Source: Burkholderiales bacterium UBA2463 (lineage in GTDB: Bacteria; Pseudomonadota; Gammaproteobacteria; Burkholderiales; Burkholderiaceae_A). Taken from it: a stretch of 64,000 bases of DNA. The stretch is from contig DDPR01000008.1 in the NCBI GenBank assembly GCA_002342295.1, positions 51,912-115,911 on the forward strand, given 5' to 3'. Positions within the stretch are counted from its first letter, which is position 1; each line of letters opens with the position of its first letter. The translations under genes and the position numbers were made by a program. The notes beneath the pieces are model-generated. The model searched no databases and had not been told where the DNA came from. It was given only the letters and a program-made list of their open reading frames with translations. This document shows, piece by piece, positions 49,229-58,299 of this stretch.

Positions 49229-50550
49229 TGGTCCTTCATTCGAAGCTCGGCTGCCCTTGCGTGAGCCGGCAGCTGCTCTCCCCAGGCGAGCGTTGAGGCA
49301 GTCTTGCCGAGCACCTGCGCACCGGCCTGCGAGATGTTGATCAGACTTGTGCGCTTCTGAAAGTCATAGACCCCAAGGGGAGAGGAAAAGCGAGCGGTCT
49401 GCTGCGTGGGCAACACGTGGTTCGGTCCGGCGCAGTAATCTCCGATCGATTCGGATGCATATCGCCCCATGAAGATTGCGCCCGCATGAGCGATCTTCTG
49501 GGCCCAGACTTCGGGCGTGTCAGTCGAGACCTCTAGGTGCTCTGGAGCAATTCGAGAGGCAATCTGGCAGGCCTCATCGAGGTCCCGCACGAGAATAAGA
49601 ATGCCGCGATTGCGCAGCGATGTCTCGATGATGGCCCGACGAGGCATGTCGGCGAGCAGCCGATCAATCGCCTCCTGAACGCGATCGATGAAGGCGGCAT
49701 CGGGGGTGAGCAGAATCGACTGGGCGAGCTCATCGTGCTCGGCCTGAGAAAAGAGATCCATGGCCACCCAATCGGGCGGCGTCTTGCCGTCACAGATCAC
49801 GAGAATCTCGGAGGGACCCGCAATCATGTCAATGCCCACCTGCCCGAAGACCTGACGCTTGGCCTCAGCGACAAAGGCGTTGCCGGGCCCAACAATCTTG
49901 TCGACCGATGGGATGGTCTGGGTGCCATATGCCAAGGCAGCAACTGCCTGGGCGCCTCCAAGGGTGAAGACCCGATCCACTCCGGCAATGTGTGCAGCTG
50001 CAAGAACGAGTGGGTTTCTCTCTCCGCCGGGCGTCGGTACAACCATCACCACCTCCGCAACACCAGCGACCTTCGCAGGAATGGCGTTCATCAATACGGA
50101 GGATGGGTAGGCCGCCTTCCCGCCGGGCACATAGAGACCGGCCCGATCCAGGGGCGTGACCCGCTGACCGAGTTCGCAGCCGAGTTCGTCAGTGATGGAC
50201 CAGGACGACTGTCGCTGCTGCTCGTGAAAGTGTCGAATGCGAGCGGCCGCATCGGTGAGCGCCGATCTCTGCGCATCGGGTAGCGCATTGAAGGCCCTCT
50301 CGAGTTCGCTGCGAGGAATCTCGAGGTCGGCCACCGAGGCCGCAGTCAGACGATCGAAGCGCTGCGTCAAGTCGAGCAAGGCCTCATCGCCCCGGGCTCG
50401 CACCGCGGCAATGATCTCTTTCACGGTCTGAGAGATGGACTCATCCTGGCCGGCCTCATGCGCCAGCATCTTGGCAAGCCGAGCATCAAAGCCGGGCTCG
50501 GTCGAGGAGAGTCGAGTGATGGGCAGGGGGCTAGACACGCTGATCTGCAA
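49225..50550 (-). CDS. hisD: Histidinol dehydrogenase
   Basis: NAD-dependent oxidation of histidinol to histidine, a 441-residue zinc enzyme. GLYVPGGKAAYPSSVLMNAIPAKVAGV, FTLGGAQAVAALAYGT and GPGNAFVAEAKRQVFG are the usual signatures, with zinc-site residues in DLFSQAEHDE and SIGDYCAGPNHVLPT. The start is 20 bases inside the hisG end. Confidence 0.95.
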   Translation of the reverse strand: MQISVSSPLPITRLSSTEPGFDARLAKMLAHEAGQDESISQTVKEIIAAVRARGDEALLDLTQRFDRLTAASVADLEIPRSELERAFNALPDAQRSALTDAAARIRHFHEQQRQSSWSITDELGCELGQRVTPLDRAGLYVPGGKAAYPSSVLMNAIPAKVAGVAEVVMVVPTPGGERNPLVLAAAHIAGVDRVFTLGGAQAVAALAYGTQTIPSVDKIVGPGNAFVAEAKRQVFGQVGIDMIAGPSEILVICDGKTPPDWVAMDLFSQAEHDELAQSILLTPDAAFIDRVQEAIDRLLADMPRRAIIETSLRNRGILILVRDLDEACQIASRIAPEHLEVSTDTPEVWAQKIAHAGAIFMGRYASESIGDYCAGPNHVLPTQQTARFSSPLGVYDFQKRTSLINISQAGAQVLGKTASTLAWGEQLPAHARAAELRMKDH

Positions 50551-51166
50551 AGGCTTGAACGAGCGGGTTGATCTCTGGGTAGCGTAATTTCAGGGCGGCC
50601 TGATTCACGATCAGTCGGGAGCTCACCTCTGCGATGACCTCCACCTCGCGCAGGCCATTGGCCTTGAGCGTAGCACCGGTGGAGACTAGATCGACGATGA
50701 CATCGGCGAGCCCCACCAGGGGCGCGAGTTCCATTGACCCGTAGAGCTTAATCAGGTCTGCGTGAATGCCTCGATCCGCGAAAAAACGTCGGGTGGTGCG
50801 AATGTATTTGGTGGCCACTCGCAGCCGGGCACCACGTCGAATCATGGCTGGAACATCGAGCGAATCGGCTGCCGCCAGACTCATACGGCAGCGACCAATG
50901 CCCAGATCGACGGGCTGGTAGAGCCCGTCTCCCCCGTGCTCAACAAGAATGTCTGATCCTGCAACGCCAAGGTCGGCGGCCCCGTATTGGACATAGGTGG
51001 GCACATCACTGGCCCGGACAATCAGAAGCTGAAGGTCGGATCGGCTGGTCGGGAGAATGAGCTTTCGGGACGTCTCTGGATTGCTTGTGGGCGAGATGCC
51101 CATGGCCGCCAGGAGTGGAAGCGTCTCATCGAAGATGCGCCCCTTCGAGAGGGCGAGCGTCATCAT
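50531..51166 (-). CDS. hisG: ATP phosphoribosyltransferase, short form
   Basis: First committed histidine step. At 211 residues this is the short HisG_S form, which needs the HisZ regulatory subunit; no hisZ is in the window. LALSKGRIFDETLPLLAAMG, the AADLGVAGSDILVE loop and the PRPP-binding DLVSTGATLKANGL are present. The start overlaps the murA stop by ATGA. Confidence 0.95.
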   Translation of the reverse strand: MMTLALSKGRIFDETLPLLAAMGISPTSNPETSRKLILPTSRSDLQLLIVRASDVPTYVQYGAADLGVAGSDILVEHGGDGLYQPVDLGIGRCRMSLAAADSLDVPAMIRRGARLRVATKYIRTTRRFFADRGIHADLIKLYGSMELAPLVGLADVIVDLVSTGATLKANGLREVEVIAEVSSRLIVNQAALKLRYPEINPLVQAFADQRV

Positions 51167-52437
51167 GCGGACTCCTTAATGCGTCGCACACGAGCGCCCA
51201 GTGCACAGAGTTTCTCTTCCATTCGGTCGTACCCTCGGTCGAGATGATAGATGCGATCGATCTCCGTGAGCCCCTCGGCGACCAGGCCCGCGATGACGAG
51301 CCCCGCTGAGGCCCGCAGGTCCGTGGCCATTACACGGGCGCCGGTGAGACGAGAGATGCCCTGGACCACTGCGGTGTGCCCCTCGATGTCGATGAGCGCG
51401 CCCAGGCGTCGCATCTCCTGCACATGCATGAAGCGATTCTCAAAGATGGTCTCGGCGACAAGGCCCGTCCCCTCGGCCACCGCGTTCACCGCCATCATCT
51501 GGGCCTGCATGTCTGTGGCGAACCCTGGGTAGGGCGCTGTGCGAAGACTGACTGCTCGGGGACGATGAAGCGCCCGGGCCCGAATACCCTGGGTCTCCTG
51601 CGTTACCACGAGGCCCGCCTCCTCAAGTTTGTCGATGGTTGCCGCCATCTGATCGACGCGCGCGCCGCGTGCGAAGACCTCGCCCCCCGCGGCAGTGACT
51701 GCGCAGAGAAACGTTCCGGCCTCGATGCGATCGGGCATGACGGTCCACTCTGCCGGGCCCAGTCGCTCGACGCCTTCGATGGTGATTCGGTCGGTCCCCA
51801 CCCCCTGAATGCGAGCGCCCATGGCCAGCAGACAGTTCGCCAGATCGACCACCTCCGGCTCTCGCGCAGCATTCTCGATGACCGTTATTCCATCGGCAAG
51901 ACAGGCCGCCATCATGAGGTTCTCTGTTCCCGTGACGGTCACCATGTCGGTTGTGATGCGGGCGCCGCGGAGCCGAGACGCACGGGCCTTGATGTAGCCA
52001 TGCTCAATCTGAATGTCTGCACCCATGGCCTGTAGGCCCCGAATATGCTGATCGACTGGGCGCTGCCCAATGGCGCAACCCCCGGGCAGGCTGACGACTG
52101 CCTCGCCCATCCGAGCAAGCAGGGGTCCAAGAACCAGAACCGAGGCACGCATGGTTTTCACCATCTCGTAGGGCGCCTCGGGTCGATCGATGGTCTGGGC
52201 GTGAAGGGTGATGCTCTGCTGGCCGGCCGAGGGGCCCAGGCCCGAGGCCTTAAGGCCCATCCCCGCGAGCAGCTTGAGCATCGTCGAGACGTCGCGCAGG
52301 GGCGGGACGTTGTGAAGGACCAAGGGCTCGGGGGTCAGCAGGGCCGCACAGAGAATGGGCAGCGCTGCGTTTTTTGCGCCCGATATAGACACCTCACCGC
52401 GAAGAGGCTGACCCCCTTCGATCTGAAACCGGTCCAC
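51163..52437 (-). CDS. murA: UDP-N-acetylglucosamine 1-carboxyvinyltransferase
   Basis: Adds enolpyruvate to UDP-GlcNAc, first step of peptidoglycan precursor synthesis. Catalytic Cys121 lies in LPGGCAIGQRPVD, the fosfomycin-sensitive form. GQPLRGEVSISGAKNAALP is the N-terminal signature. Length 424 is normal. Order bolA-murA-hisG is usual in betaproteobacteria. Confidence 0.96.
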   Translation of the reverse strand: MDRFQIEGGQPLRGEVSISGAKNAALPILCAALLTPEPLVLHNVPPLRDVSTMLKLLAGMGLKASGLGPSAGQQSITLHAQTIDRPEAPYEMVKTMRASVLVLGPLLARMGEAVVSLPGGCAIGQRPVDQHIRGLQAMGADIQIEHGYIKARASRLRGARITTDMVTVTGTENLMMAACLADGITVIENAAREPEVVDLANCLLAMGARIQGVGTDRITIEGVERLGPAEWTVMPDRIEAGTFLCAVTAAGGEVFARGARVDQMAATIDKLEEAGLVVTQETQGIRARALHRPRAVSLRTAPYPGFATDMQAQMMAVNAVAEGTGLVAETIFENRFMHVQEMRRLGALIDIEGHTAVVQGISRLTGARVMATDLRASAGLVIAGLVAEGLTEIDRIYHLDRGYDRMEEKLCALGARVRRIKESA

Positions 52438-52446
52438 GCTCCGGCC

Positions 52447-52686
52447 TTAAGCCTTGGCAGCCCACTCAGCCGGGCTGAGGGTCTTCATGGACAAGGCGTG
52501 AATCTCTGCGCGCATGCGGTCGCCCAGTGCGGCATACACCAGCTGGTGCCGGGCGATGAGGCGCTTGCCCTCGAAGGCAGGACTCACAATCACTGCCTCG
52601 AAGTGGTGGCCGTCGCCCGAGACCTCAAGATGGTCGCAGCTCAGGCCATCGGCAATGTATCGCTGAATGTCTTCTGGGGTCACCAT
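52447..52686 (-). CDS. BolA-family protein
   Basis: A 79-residue BolA-like protein (IbaG/YrbA subtype by size and context): DHLEVSGDGHHFEAVIVSPAFEGKRLIARHQLVYAALGDRM and the terminal ALSMKTLSPAEW. These proteins cooperate with CGFS glutaredoxins in Fe-S handling. It lies 9 bases before murA and 4 bases after the ABC ATPase gene. Confidence 0.93.
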   Translation of the reverse strand: MVTPEDIQRYIADGLSCDHLEVSGDGHHFEAVIVSPAFEGKRLIARHQLVYAALGDRMRAEIHALSMKTLSPAEWAAKA

Positions 52687-52690
52687 GCCA

Positions 52691-53425
52691 CTATTCTAGG
52701 GGCGCTTCTGCCAAAACCTTGCGAAAGGCCTGCTCGAGACTGCCGCCCGCGAGCAAGGCCGTGGTGTCCTCGAGGGCTGCAAGCTGGCCCTTGCGAAGGA
52801 TGGCCACGCGATCGCAGAGCGACTCCGCCTCCTCAAGGTAGTGCGTCGTCAACACAATGGTGTGCCCCTGGGTGTTTAGTCGCTTCATGAATCGCCAGAG
52901 GCTCTCCCGAAGATCGATATCGACCCCTGCTGTGGGCTCATCCAGAACGATGACCGGAGGCCTGTGGACAAGGGCCTGTGCCACCAAGACGCGCCGCTTC
53001 ATTCCGCCCGAGAGCGCTCGCATGTTGGCATTGGCCTTGTCTAAGAGACCCAACTCGGTCAAGCATTCATCGATCCAGTCGTCGTTGTGGCCAAGCCCAA
53101 AGAAGCCAGACTGGATTCGAAGGGTCTCGCGAACCGTGAAAAATGGGTCGAAGACGAGTTCTTGGGGCACGACTCCAATGAGGCGTCTCGCCTGGGCGCC
53201 ATCGGCCTCGACATCGACCCCAAGAATGGAGATCTGGCCTGAAGTCAGCCGAACGAGTCCAGCCATGGCTTGGATGAGAGAGGTCTTGCCGGCCCCATTC
53301 GGACCGAGGAGCGCAAAGAAGGAACCCTCGGGGATATCGAGCGTCACGTCGTTGAGGGCGTGGACAGACTTGGGAGGCCTCCCGTACACCTTGTGCACTC
53401 CCTTGAAGGAGACCGCAGCCCTCAT
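52691..53425 (-). CDS. ABC transporter ATPase lacking an adjacent permease
   Basis: A 244-residue ABC-2-type ATPase (YadG-like): Walker A GPNGAGKTS, signature LSGGMKRR, Walker B VIVLDEPTAG and the H-loop TTHYLEEAE. In other Burkholderiales I recall a membrane permease gene between this ATPase gene and bolA; here only 4 bases lie between them. The ATPase overlaps the mlaB-like gene by ATGA. Substrate unknown; it may pair with a distant permease. Confidence 0.88.
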   Translation of the reverse strand: MRAAVSFKGVHKVYGRPPKSVHALNDVTLDIPEGSFFALLGPNGAGKTSLIQAMAGLVRLTSGQISILGVDVEADGAQARRLIGVVPQELVFDPFFTVRETLRIQSGFFGLGHNDDWIDECLTELGLLDKANANMRALSGGMKRRVLVAQALVHRPPVIVLDEPTAGVDIDLRESLWRFMKRLNTQGHTIVLTTHYLEEAESLCDRVAILRKGQLAALEDTTALLAGGSLEQAFRKVLAEAPLE

Positions 53426-53721
53426 GCGAGTCCCAACAGGCCATCCACCGATGAGAGTCGGGCAAGACTCAGGAGCTCCTGCGGCGCCCCCTGCACGATG
53501 AGCTGGACGTCCTTCACACGGGCCTGACGATGCAGGGCAAGCAACAAGGCAAGCGCACTCGTATCTGCCCTCTGAAGTGCGGAGAGGTCAAGCAACACCC
53601 TCTGCCCAGGGACGGGGTGCTCCTTAATAAGACGAGCGAACTCGAGCGAGAGTCGACTCAAGGCCTGTGGGGCCTCGCGAAAACTTAGCGCGCCCTCGAG
53701 GCGGAGGGTGGGAGCATTCAT
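53422..53721 (-). CDS. mlaB: STAS-domain protein (MlaB)
   Basis: A 99-residue STAS protein (VLLDLSALQRADTSALALLLALH, then VQLIVQGAPQELLSLARLSSVDGLL). MlaB stabilises and activates the MlaFE ATPase-permease complex. Its place after mlaC in the mla cluster supports the call; sequence alone gives only STAS. Confidence 0.85.
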   Translation of the reverse strand: MNAPTLRLEGALSFREAPQALSRLSLEFARLIKEHPVPGQRVLLDLSALQRADTSALALLLALHRQARVKDVQLIVQGAPQELLSLARLSSVDGLLGLA

Positions 53722-53735
53722 TCAGGGCGGACGGG

Positions 53736-54377
53736 CTAGGTTCCGGCCTTGGCCTGAACACCCTGCCGAAGGGTCTGGTTCTTAGCCTGAAGGGCAGAGA
53801 TAAGACCATCGAGCCCCTTGGCCGAAACCAGCTGCGCGAACTGGGCGCGGTAGTGATCGACCAGCCAGAGGCCCAGCACATTGAAGTCGTAGATTTTCCA
53901 GCCCTCAGGAGTCTTCTGGAGTCGGTAGTCAAGCTGAATCGGTTCCTTGCCTGTGCGCAGGACAAAGGTTCGAACAACGACATCGGTGTCCTCGGCCTCG
54001 TAACGAGCAGGCCGAACCTGCACAGTGGTGTCTTGCACCTGGCGTAGCGCGTCTGCGTAGGTGAGCAAAAGCAGCTCGCGAAATGCAGCCATGAGACGCT
54101 CTTGCTGCTCGGGCGTGGCTTTGCGCCAATTTACGCCCACCGTGAGCGCGGTCATGCGCGAGAAGTTGACGACCGGCATGACGCGCTGGTCGACGAGCTG
54201 ATTCAGTCGGCTGAGATCGCCCTTCTGAAGCGAGCGGTCTGAGCGAATGGACTCTAGAACGTCCTGCGTGACGGACTTGATGAGGCCGTCGGGGGTAGAG
54301 GACTGGGTCTGAGCCCAGGCCGGAGAGGCCAGAGTCCAGAGGCAGAGGGCGGCGGCGCAGATGAGGTGCCGAGTCAT
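53736..54377 (-). CDS. mlaC: Periplasmic phospholipid-binding protein MlaC
   Basis: A 213-residue periplasmic shuttle that carries phospholipids between MlaA and the inner-membrane complex. Signal peptide (cleavage near PAWAQ) and the family's INF-like core: LVDQRVMPVVNFSRMTALTVG, AFRELLLLTYADAL and the PIQLDYRLQKTPEGWKIYDFNVLG strand region. Its start overlaps the mlaA stop by ATGA. Confidence 0.93.
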   Translation of the reverse strand: MTRHLICAAALCLWTLASPAWAQTQSSTPDGLIKSVTQDVLESIRSDRSLQKGDLSRLNQLVDQRVMPVVNFSRMTALTVGVNWRKATPEQQERLMAAFRELLLLTYADALRQVQDTTVQVRPARYEAEDTDVVVRTFVLRTGKEPIQLDYRLQKTPEGWKIYDFNVLGLWLVDHYRAQFAQLVSAKGLDGLISALQAKNQTLRQGVQAKAGT

Positions 54378-55141
54378 TTCGGACTGTCTCCGTTTACAGG
54401 GTCTTGGCTCTGAGCGGGAACATCGCCATTGGAAATCTGTTGATTTCGGCGAGCAAGGTAGGCATCGCGAACCGAGACATAACGATCGAAGGATAGAGCA
54501 TCTAGCGTGCTTTCGCCGTCGAGCAGGCTTGCCCGGCGATCGACCAGACGCGTGATTTGAAAACCCATTTCAGTGGCGCTGCCCACCTGAAAAACGAGAT
54601 TGAAGGGGTCTGCTGCGAAATCAAAGGCGGTGCCCGCCGTGTCGCGAACGGTGCTCGGTCCGAGCAACGGAATCACGAAATAGGGTCCAGGCCCAGCGCC
54701 CCAGCGCCCGAAGGTCTGGCCAAAATCTTCTTTGGTCTTTCCATAGCCGACCGAGCTGGCCGGGTCTCCCAGCCCAAGAATGCCCACCGTGGAGTTGATG
54801 AACACACGAGCGGCAGCGTTCCCGGCCTTGCCGGCCTCACCCTGCAGCAGGTGATGGATGGTGGTGATCATGTCCGAGAGGTTGCCAATAAAATTGCTGA
54901 TGGCATCGCGAAGGGGTTCGGGCACCACGTCTCTATAGCCCTTGGCCACCGGGCGCAGGACAGCGTCGTCGACCTCGGTGTTGAAGGAGAACATCGCCCG
55001 GTTGTAGCGCTCCCAGGGGTCTCTTGCGTCTGCCTGGTGGCCCTCGGGCAGACTCGCGCAGGCAGACAGGCCGAGCATAAGGGCGAGCATGCCCAAGCGC
55101 AGACCGCTGGCCACAGAGAGATTCGCTCCCCAGAGCCTCAC
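54374..55141 (-). CDS. mlaA: Outer-membrane lipoprotein MlaA (VacJ)
   Basis: A 255-residue lipoprotein with lipobox LSAC. Family features: DPWERYNRAMFSFN, VFINSTVGILGLGDPAS, EDFGQTFGRWGAGPGPYFVIPLLGPST and a C-terminal linker. It removes misplaced phospholipids from the outer leaflet. Being between mlaD and mlaC, rather than elsewhere as in E. coli, is the common Burkholderiales arrangement. Confidence 0.95.
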   Translation of the reverse strand: MRLWGANLSVASGLRLGMLALMLGLSACASLPEGHQADARDPWERYNRAMFSFNTEVDDAVLRPVAKGYRDVVPEPLRDAISNFIGNLSDMITTIHHLLQGEAGKAGNAAARVFINSTVGILGLGDPASSVGYGKTKEDFGQTFGRWGAGPGPYFVIPLLGPSTVRDTAGTAFDFAADPFNLVFQVGSATEMGFQITRLVDRRASLLDGESTLDALSFDRYVSVRDAYLARRNQQISNGDVPAQSQDPVNGDSPK

Positions 55142-55617
55142 TTCAAGCCCTTATCGCCCGAGCCAGCATCGCCAGACTTGTTGTAGAGAAATTGGGAAAT
55201 GATGTTCTCCAGCACCACGGCACTCTGGGTCATCGAAATCCGATCATTGTTAGCGAGCGAATCGGCCTCGGCTCCAGGGAGCAGGCCCACGTACTTCTCT
55301 CCTAACAAGCCTGCGGTGAGTATCTGCGCTGAACTGTCTTTCGGAAATCGAACCGAGGAGACGAGATCGATGGTGACAACGGCCTGATAGCGCTGGTCGT
55401 CAAACCCAATCTCTCGCACCCGACCCACAAGCACCCCTGCGCTGCGAACTGCAGCCCGAGGCTTGAGCCCGCCAATGTCATCAAAATAAGCCTTCACCGC
55501 ATAGGTTGGCCCGGTGGAGGACTCGGTGAGATTGCTCACGCGCAGGGACAGAAAAATGAGTGCGCCAAGGCCGAGGAGCACGAAAAAACCCACCAATAAA
55601 TTCACATGACGCTGCAT
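55138..55617 (-). CDS. mlaD: MCE-domain protein MlaD
   Basis: A 159-residue protein with an N-terminal membrane helix (LLVGFFVLLGLGALIFLSL) and one MCE domain (YAVKAYFDDIGGLKPRAAVRSAGVLVGRV), forming the hexameric lipid ring of the MlaFEDB complex. The conserved hydrophobic segment LTAGLLGEKYVGL follows. It overlaps mlaA by ATGA. Confidence 0.94.
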   Translation of the reverse strand: MQRHVNLLVGFFVLLGLGALIFLSLRVSNLTESSTGPTYAVKAYFDDIGGLKPRAAVRSAGVLVGRVREIGFDDQRYQAVVTIDLVSSVRFPKDSSAQILTAGLLGEKYVGLLPGAEADSLANNDRISMTQSAVVLENIISQFLYNKSGDAGSGDKGLK

Positions 55618-55631
55618 AGAGAGGAAGCCTA

Positions 55632-56426
55632 TCAGAGGGACCCGAACATCAATGCGGTGAGCACGAAATCAAATCCGAGAACCGCCAGAGAGCCGGCGAC
55701 CACGGTAAGCGTTGTGGCCCGGGCCACACCGTCTGGCGTGGGTCGGCACTCGTAACCCATGTAGAGCGCAACCAGGGTCACGATGAGCCCAAAGACGATG
55801 CTCTTGATGACTCCATTCATGAGGTCATCCCAGAATTCCACGCCCGAGGACATCTGAGACCAGAAGGCGCCCGCATCCACCCCAATCAACACCACGGCCA
55901 CGAACCAGCCCCCCATCACCCCCACCGCCGAGAAAAGGGCTGCAAGAAGGGGCATAGCAGCGAGCCCGCCAACAAAGCGCGGGCCGAGGATTCGAGTGAT
56001 GGGGTCAACCGCCATCGCTTCGAGCGCCGACAGCTGCTCCCCGGCCTTCATGAGCCCGATCTCGGCCGTGAGAGAGGTTCCCGCGCGACCCGCGAACAAG
56101 AGCGCAGCGACCACCGGCCCCAATTCTCTGAGCAGCGAGAGGGCTACGAGAAGTCCGAGTGCCTCCTCCGACCCGTATCGGCGAAGGGTGTAATAGCCTT
56201 GAAGCCCAAGCACCAGGCCGACAAAAAGGCCCGAGACCAAGATAATGGCCAGCGAGTGGTTGCCCAGAAAGTGAATCTGACTGCCGATGAGTCCGGGTCG
56301 TCGAAGCACCGCCGGAAGCCTCAGCACCAGACGCGCAAACAAAACGGCGAGCCGCCCGAGTGCCTCAACAAAAACAAGGCTTGAGGCACCAAGACGCGCC
56401 ACCTGATTGAGGGCCGCATTGATCAC
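55632..56426 (-). CDS. mlaE: Phospholipid ABC permease MlaE
   Basis: A 264-residue MlaE-family permease with five to six membrane helices. Motifs FLGNHSLAIILVSGLFVGLVLGLQGYY, RELGPVVAALLFAGRAGTSLTAEIGLMKAGEQLSALEAMAVDP and the coupling region are typical. It overlaps mlaF by ATGA. Confidence 0.95.
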   Translation of the reverse strand: MINAALNQVARLGASSLVFVEALGRLAVLFARLVLRLPAVLRRPGLIGSQIHFLGNHSLAIILVSGLFVGLVLGLQGYYTLRRYGSEEALGLLVALSLLRELGPVVAALLFAGRAGTSLTAEIGLMKAGEQLSALEAMAVDPITRILGPRFVGGLAAMPLLAALFSAVGVMGGWFVAVVLIGVDAGAFWSQMSSGVEFWDDLMNGVIKSIVFGLIVTLVALYMGYECRPTPDGVARATTLTVVAGSLAVLGFDFVLTALMFGSL

Positions 56427-57238
56427 GCGAAGGCCTCCTCCACCGAGGACGCCGGGTAGTGGAATGCGACCGGCCCGTCCTCTCTGCCCTCCAGAAACTG
56501 GCGAACGTAGGGGTCCTGAGAGTCTGAAAGGCTCTGGGGGGTGCCCAGCGCGACGAGTCGCGCCCCAGCGGGTGAGGGTGCGAGGACTGCCACGCGGTCG
56601 GCAATCTCAAAACTCTCCGCCACGTCATGGGTCACGATGATGGAGCTCGCCCCCAGCGAGTCGTTCAGGCGACGAATGAGGCGGGCCGTGACACCCAGAG
56701 AAATGGGATCGAGCCCAGCGAACGGCTCGTCATAGAGCAGGAGCTCCGGATCGAGCGCGATGGCGCGAGCCAGAGCGACTCGTCGGGCCATGCCCCCGGA
56801 GATCTCGCTGGGCATGAGGTGGGCGGCGCCTCGAAGGCCCACGCACTCAAGCTTGAGTAAGACGATGTCTCGCAGCATGGACTCCGGAAGTCGGGCGTGC
56901 TCCCTGAGCGGAAACGCCACGTTTTCAAAACAACTCAGATCAGTAAAGAGCGCGCCGAACTGGAAGAGAAGTCCCATTCGTCGGCGGGTGGCAAACAGCT
57001 CTTTTTTGTTATCTGGGCTCAGTGGCTCGCCGAACACTCGCACGCCCCCCTGCTGAGGGGCGATGAGGCCGGCGATGAGTTTGAGCAGGGTGGTTTTTCC
57101 CACACCCGACCCACCCATGATGGCGAGCACCTCCCCGCGCTGAACCTCGAGAGTGAGGTCATCGATGATGGCTCTGCTTCCGTACGCAAAGCCCATGCCT
57201 TCGAACTGCACGAGAAGGTCTCGGGGGCTTGATTCCAT
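56423..57238 (-). CDS. mlaF: Phospholipid ABC ATPase MlaF
   Basis: A 271-residue ATPase driving the Mla complex: Walker A GGSGVGKTTL, signature ISGGMARRVALARA, Walker B LLLYDEPFAGLDP and ATGHDVA-type switch (IIVTHDVAES). The ATG at 57238 gives the family start; in-frame coding up to 57382 crosses the divergent kdsD start and is rejected. First gene of mlaFEDACB. Confidence 0.94.
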   Translation of the reverse strand: MESSPRDLLVQFEGMGFAYGSRAIIDDLTLEVQRGEVLAIMGGSGVGKTTLLKLIAGLIAPQQGGVRVFGEPLSPDNKKELFATRRRMGLLFQFGALFTDLSCFENVAFPLREHARLPESMLRDIVLLKLECVGLRGAAHLMPSEISGGMARRVALARAIALDPELLLYDEPFAGLDPISLGVTARLIRRLNDSLGASSIIVTHDVAESFEIADRVAVLAPSPAGARLVALGTPQSLSDSQDPYVRQFLEGREDGPVAFHYPASSVEEAFA

Positions 57239-57288
57239 TAAACTGGTCTCTGTTTTGCTTTCGCCCCAGTTTACCAACCGGCCATGAC
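57239..57288. promoter_or_regulatory. Divergent gap between mlaF and kdsD
   Basis: Fifty bases between divergent starts. Transcription of both the mla and the kdsDC-lptCAB-rpoN units should begin here or just inside. I see no clear -35/-10 pair or sigma-E site. Confidence 0.35.
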
Positions 57289-58299
57289 ATGACGCAGACC
57301 ACCGTGCAGGCTCAGCAGACCCATGCCCTGGATGACCAGGCATTGCTCGCTCGGCTTCAGCGCGTGCTTCATGTGGAGGCAAAAGCAGTCTCCGCCCTGG
57401 CCCACTCCCTTGATGCGTCGGCTGCCGAAGCCGTGCGTCTCATCTTTCAAGCGAAGGGTCGACTCGTGCTCACCGGGATGGGCAAAAGCGGCCACATCGC
57501 CAAAAAGGTTGCGGCCACCTTCTCATCGACTGGGACGCCCGCATTCTTTGTTCATCCTGCCGAGGCCCAGCATGGGGACCTCGGAATGATTCAGCCCGAG
57601 GATCTGGTGTTGGCCTTTTCGTATTCGGGTGAGACGGACGAGCTGCGATTCATCGCTCCCCATTTGAAGCGGATGGGAACTCGAATGGTCGCCGTGACCG
57701 GCAATCCCGACTCGAGTCTGGCTCAGCTCGCGGATGTGCACCTGTTGGCCGCCGTCGAGGAGGAGGCCTGCCCCTTAAACCTCGCTCCCACCGCGAGCAC
57801 CACGGCCGCCCTCGCCCTCGGTGACGCGCTGGCCGTCGCGGTTCTCGAGCTTCGCGGATTCAGCCATGAAGACTTCGCCCGCTCGCATCCTGGCGGCGCG
57901 CTCGGGCGGCGCCTGCTTGTGCGGGTCCGGGATGTCATGCGCACCGCCGATGACGTTCCGAGGGTTGCCTCCACTGCCAGCCTTGCCGACGCCCTGATGG
58001 AGATGAGCGCCAAGCGAATGGGCATGACAAGCGTGGTTGATGAAGATGGTCGCGCGCTAGGCATCTTCACGGACGGCGACCTGCGTCGCTTTCTCGCGCA
58101 GGGAAGTGGTCGCACCGACCAGCCGGTCACCCATGCGATGACTCGAGGCGCACTCACCATCTCCGCCGAGGCGCTTGCCACTGAGGCGGCGCACACGATG
58201 GAGTCTCGTCGACTCAACCACCTCTTGGTGCTCGACGACTCAGGACATCTCGTGGGGGCGGTGGGTATTCATGACCTCCTAGAGGCCAAAATTTTATGA
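57289..58299 (+). CDS. kdsD: Arabinose-5-phosphate isomerase
   Basis: Makes A5P for KDO synthesis. A SIS domain (about 25-200, LTGMGKSGHIAKKVAATFSSTG, FSYSGETDEL) followed by two CBS domains (HPGGALGRRLLVRVRDVM onward). 336 residues. ATG 57289 is used; an in-frame start at 57229 overlaps mlaF and is unlikely. It overlaps kdsC by ATGA. Confidence 0.95.
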   Translation: MTQTTVQAQQTHALDDQALLARLQRVLHVEAKAVSALAHSLDASAAEAVRLIFQAKGRLVLTGMGKSGHIAKKVAATFSSTGTPAFFVHPAEAQHGDLGMIQPEDLVLAFSYSGETDELRFIAPHLKRMGTRMVAVTGNPDSSLAQLADVHLLAAVEEEACPLNLAPTASTTAALALGDALAVAVLELRGFSHEDFARSHPGGALGRRLLVRVRDVMRTADDVPRVASTASLADALMEMSAKRMGMTSVVDEDGRALGIFTDGDLRRFLAQGSGRTDQPVTHAMTRGALTISAEALATEAAHTMESRRLNHLLVLDDSGHLVGAVGIHDLLEAKIL

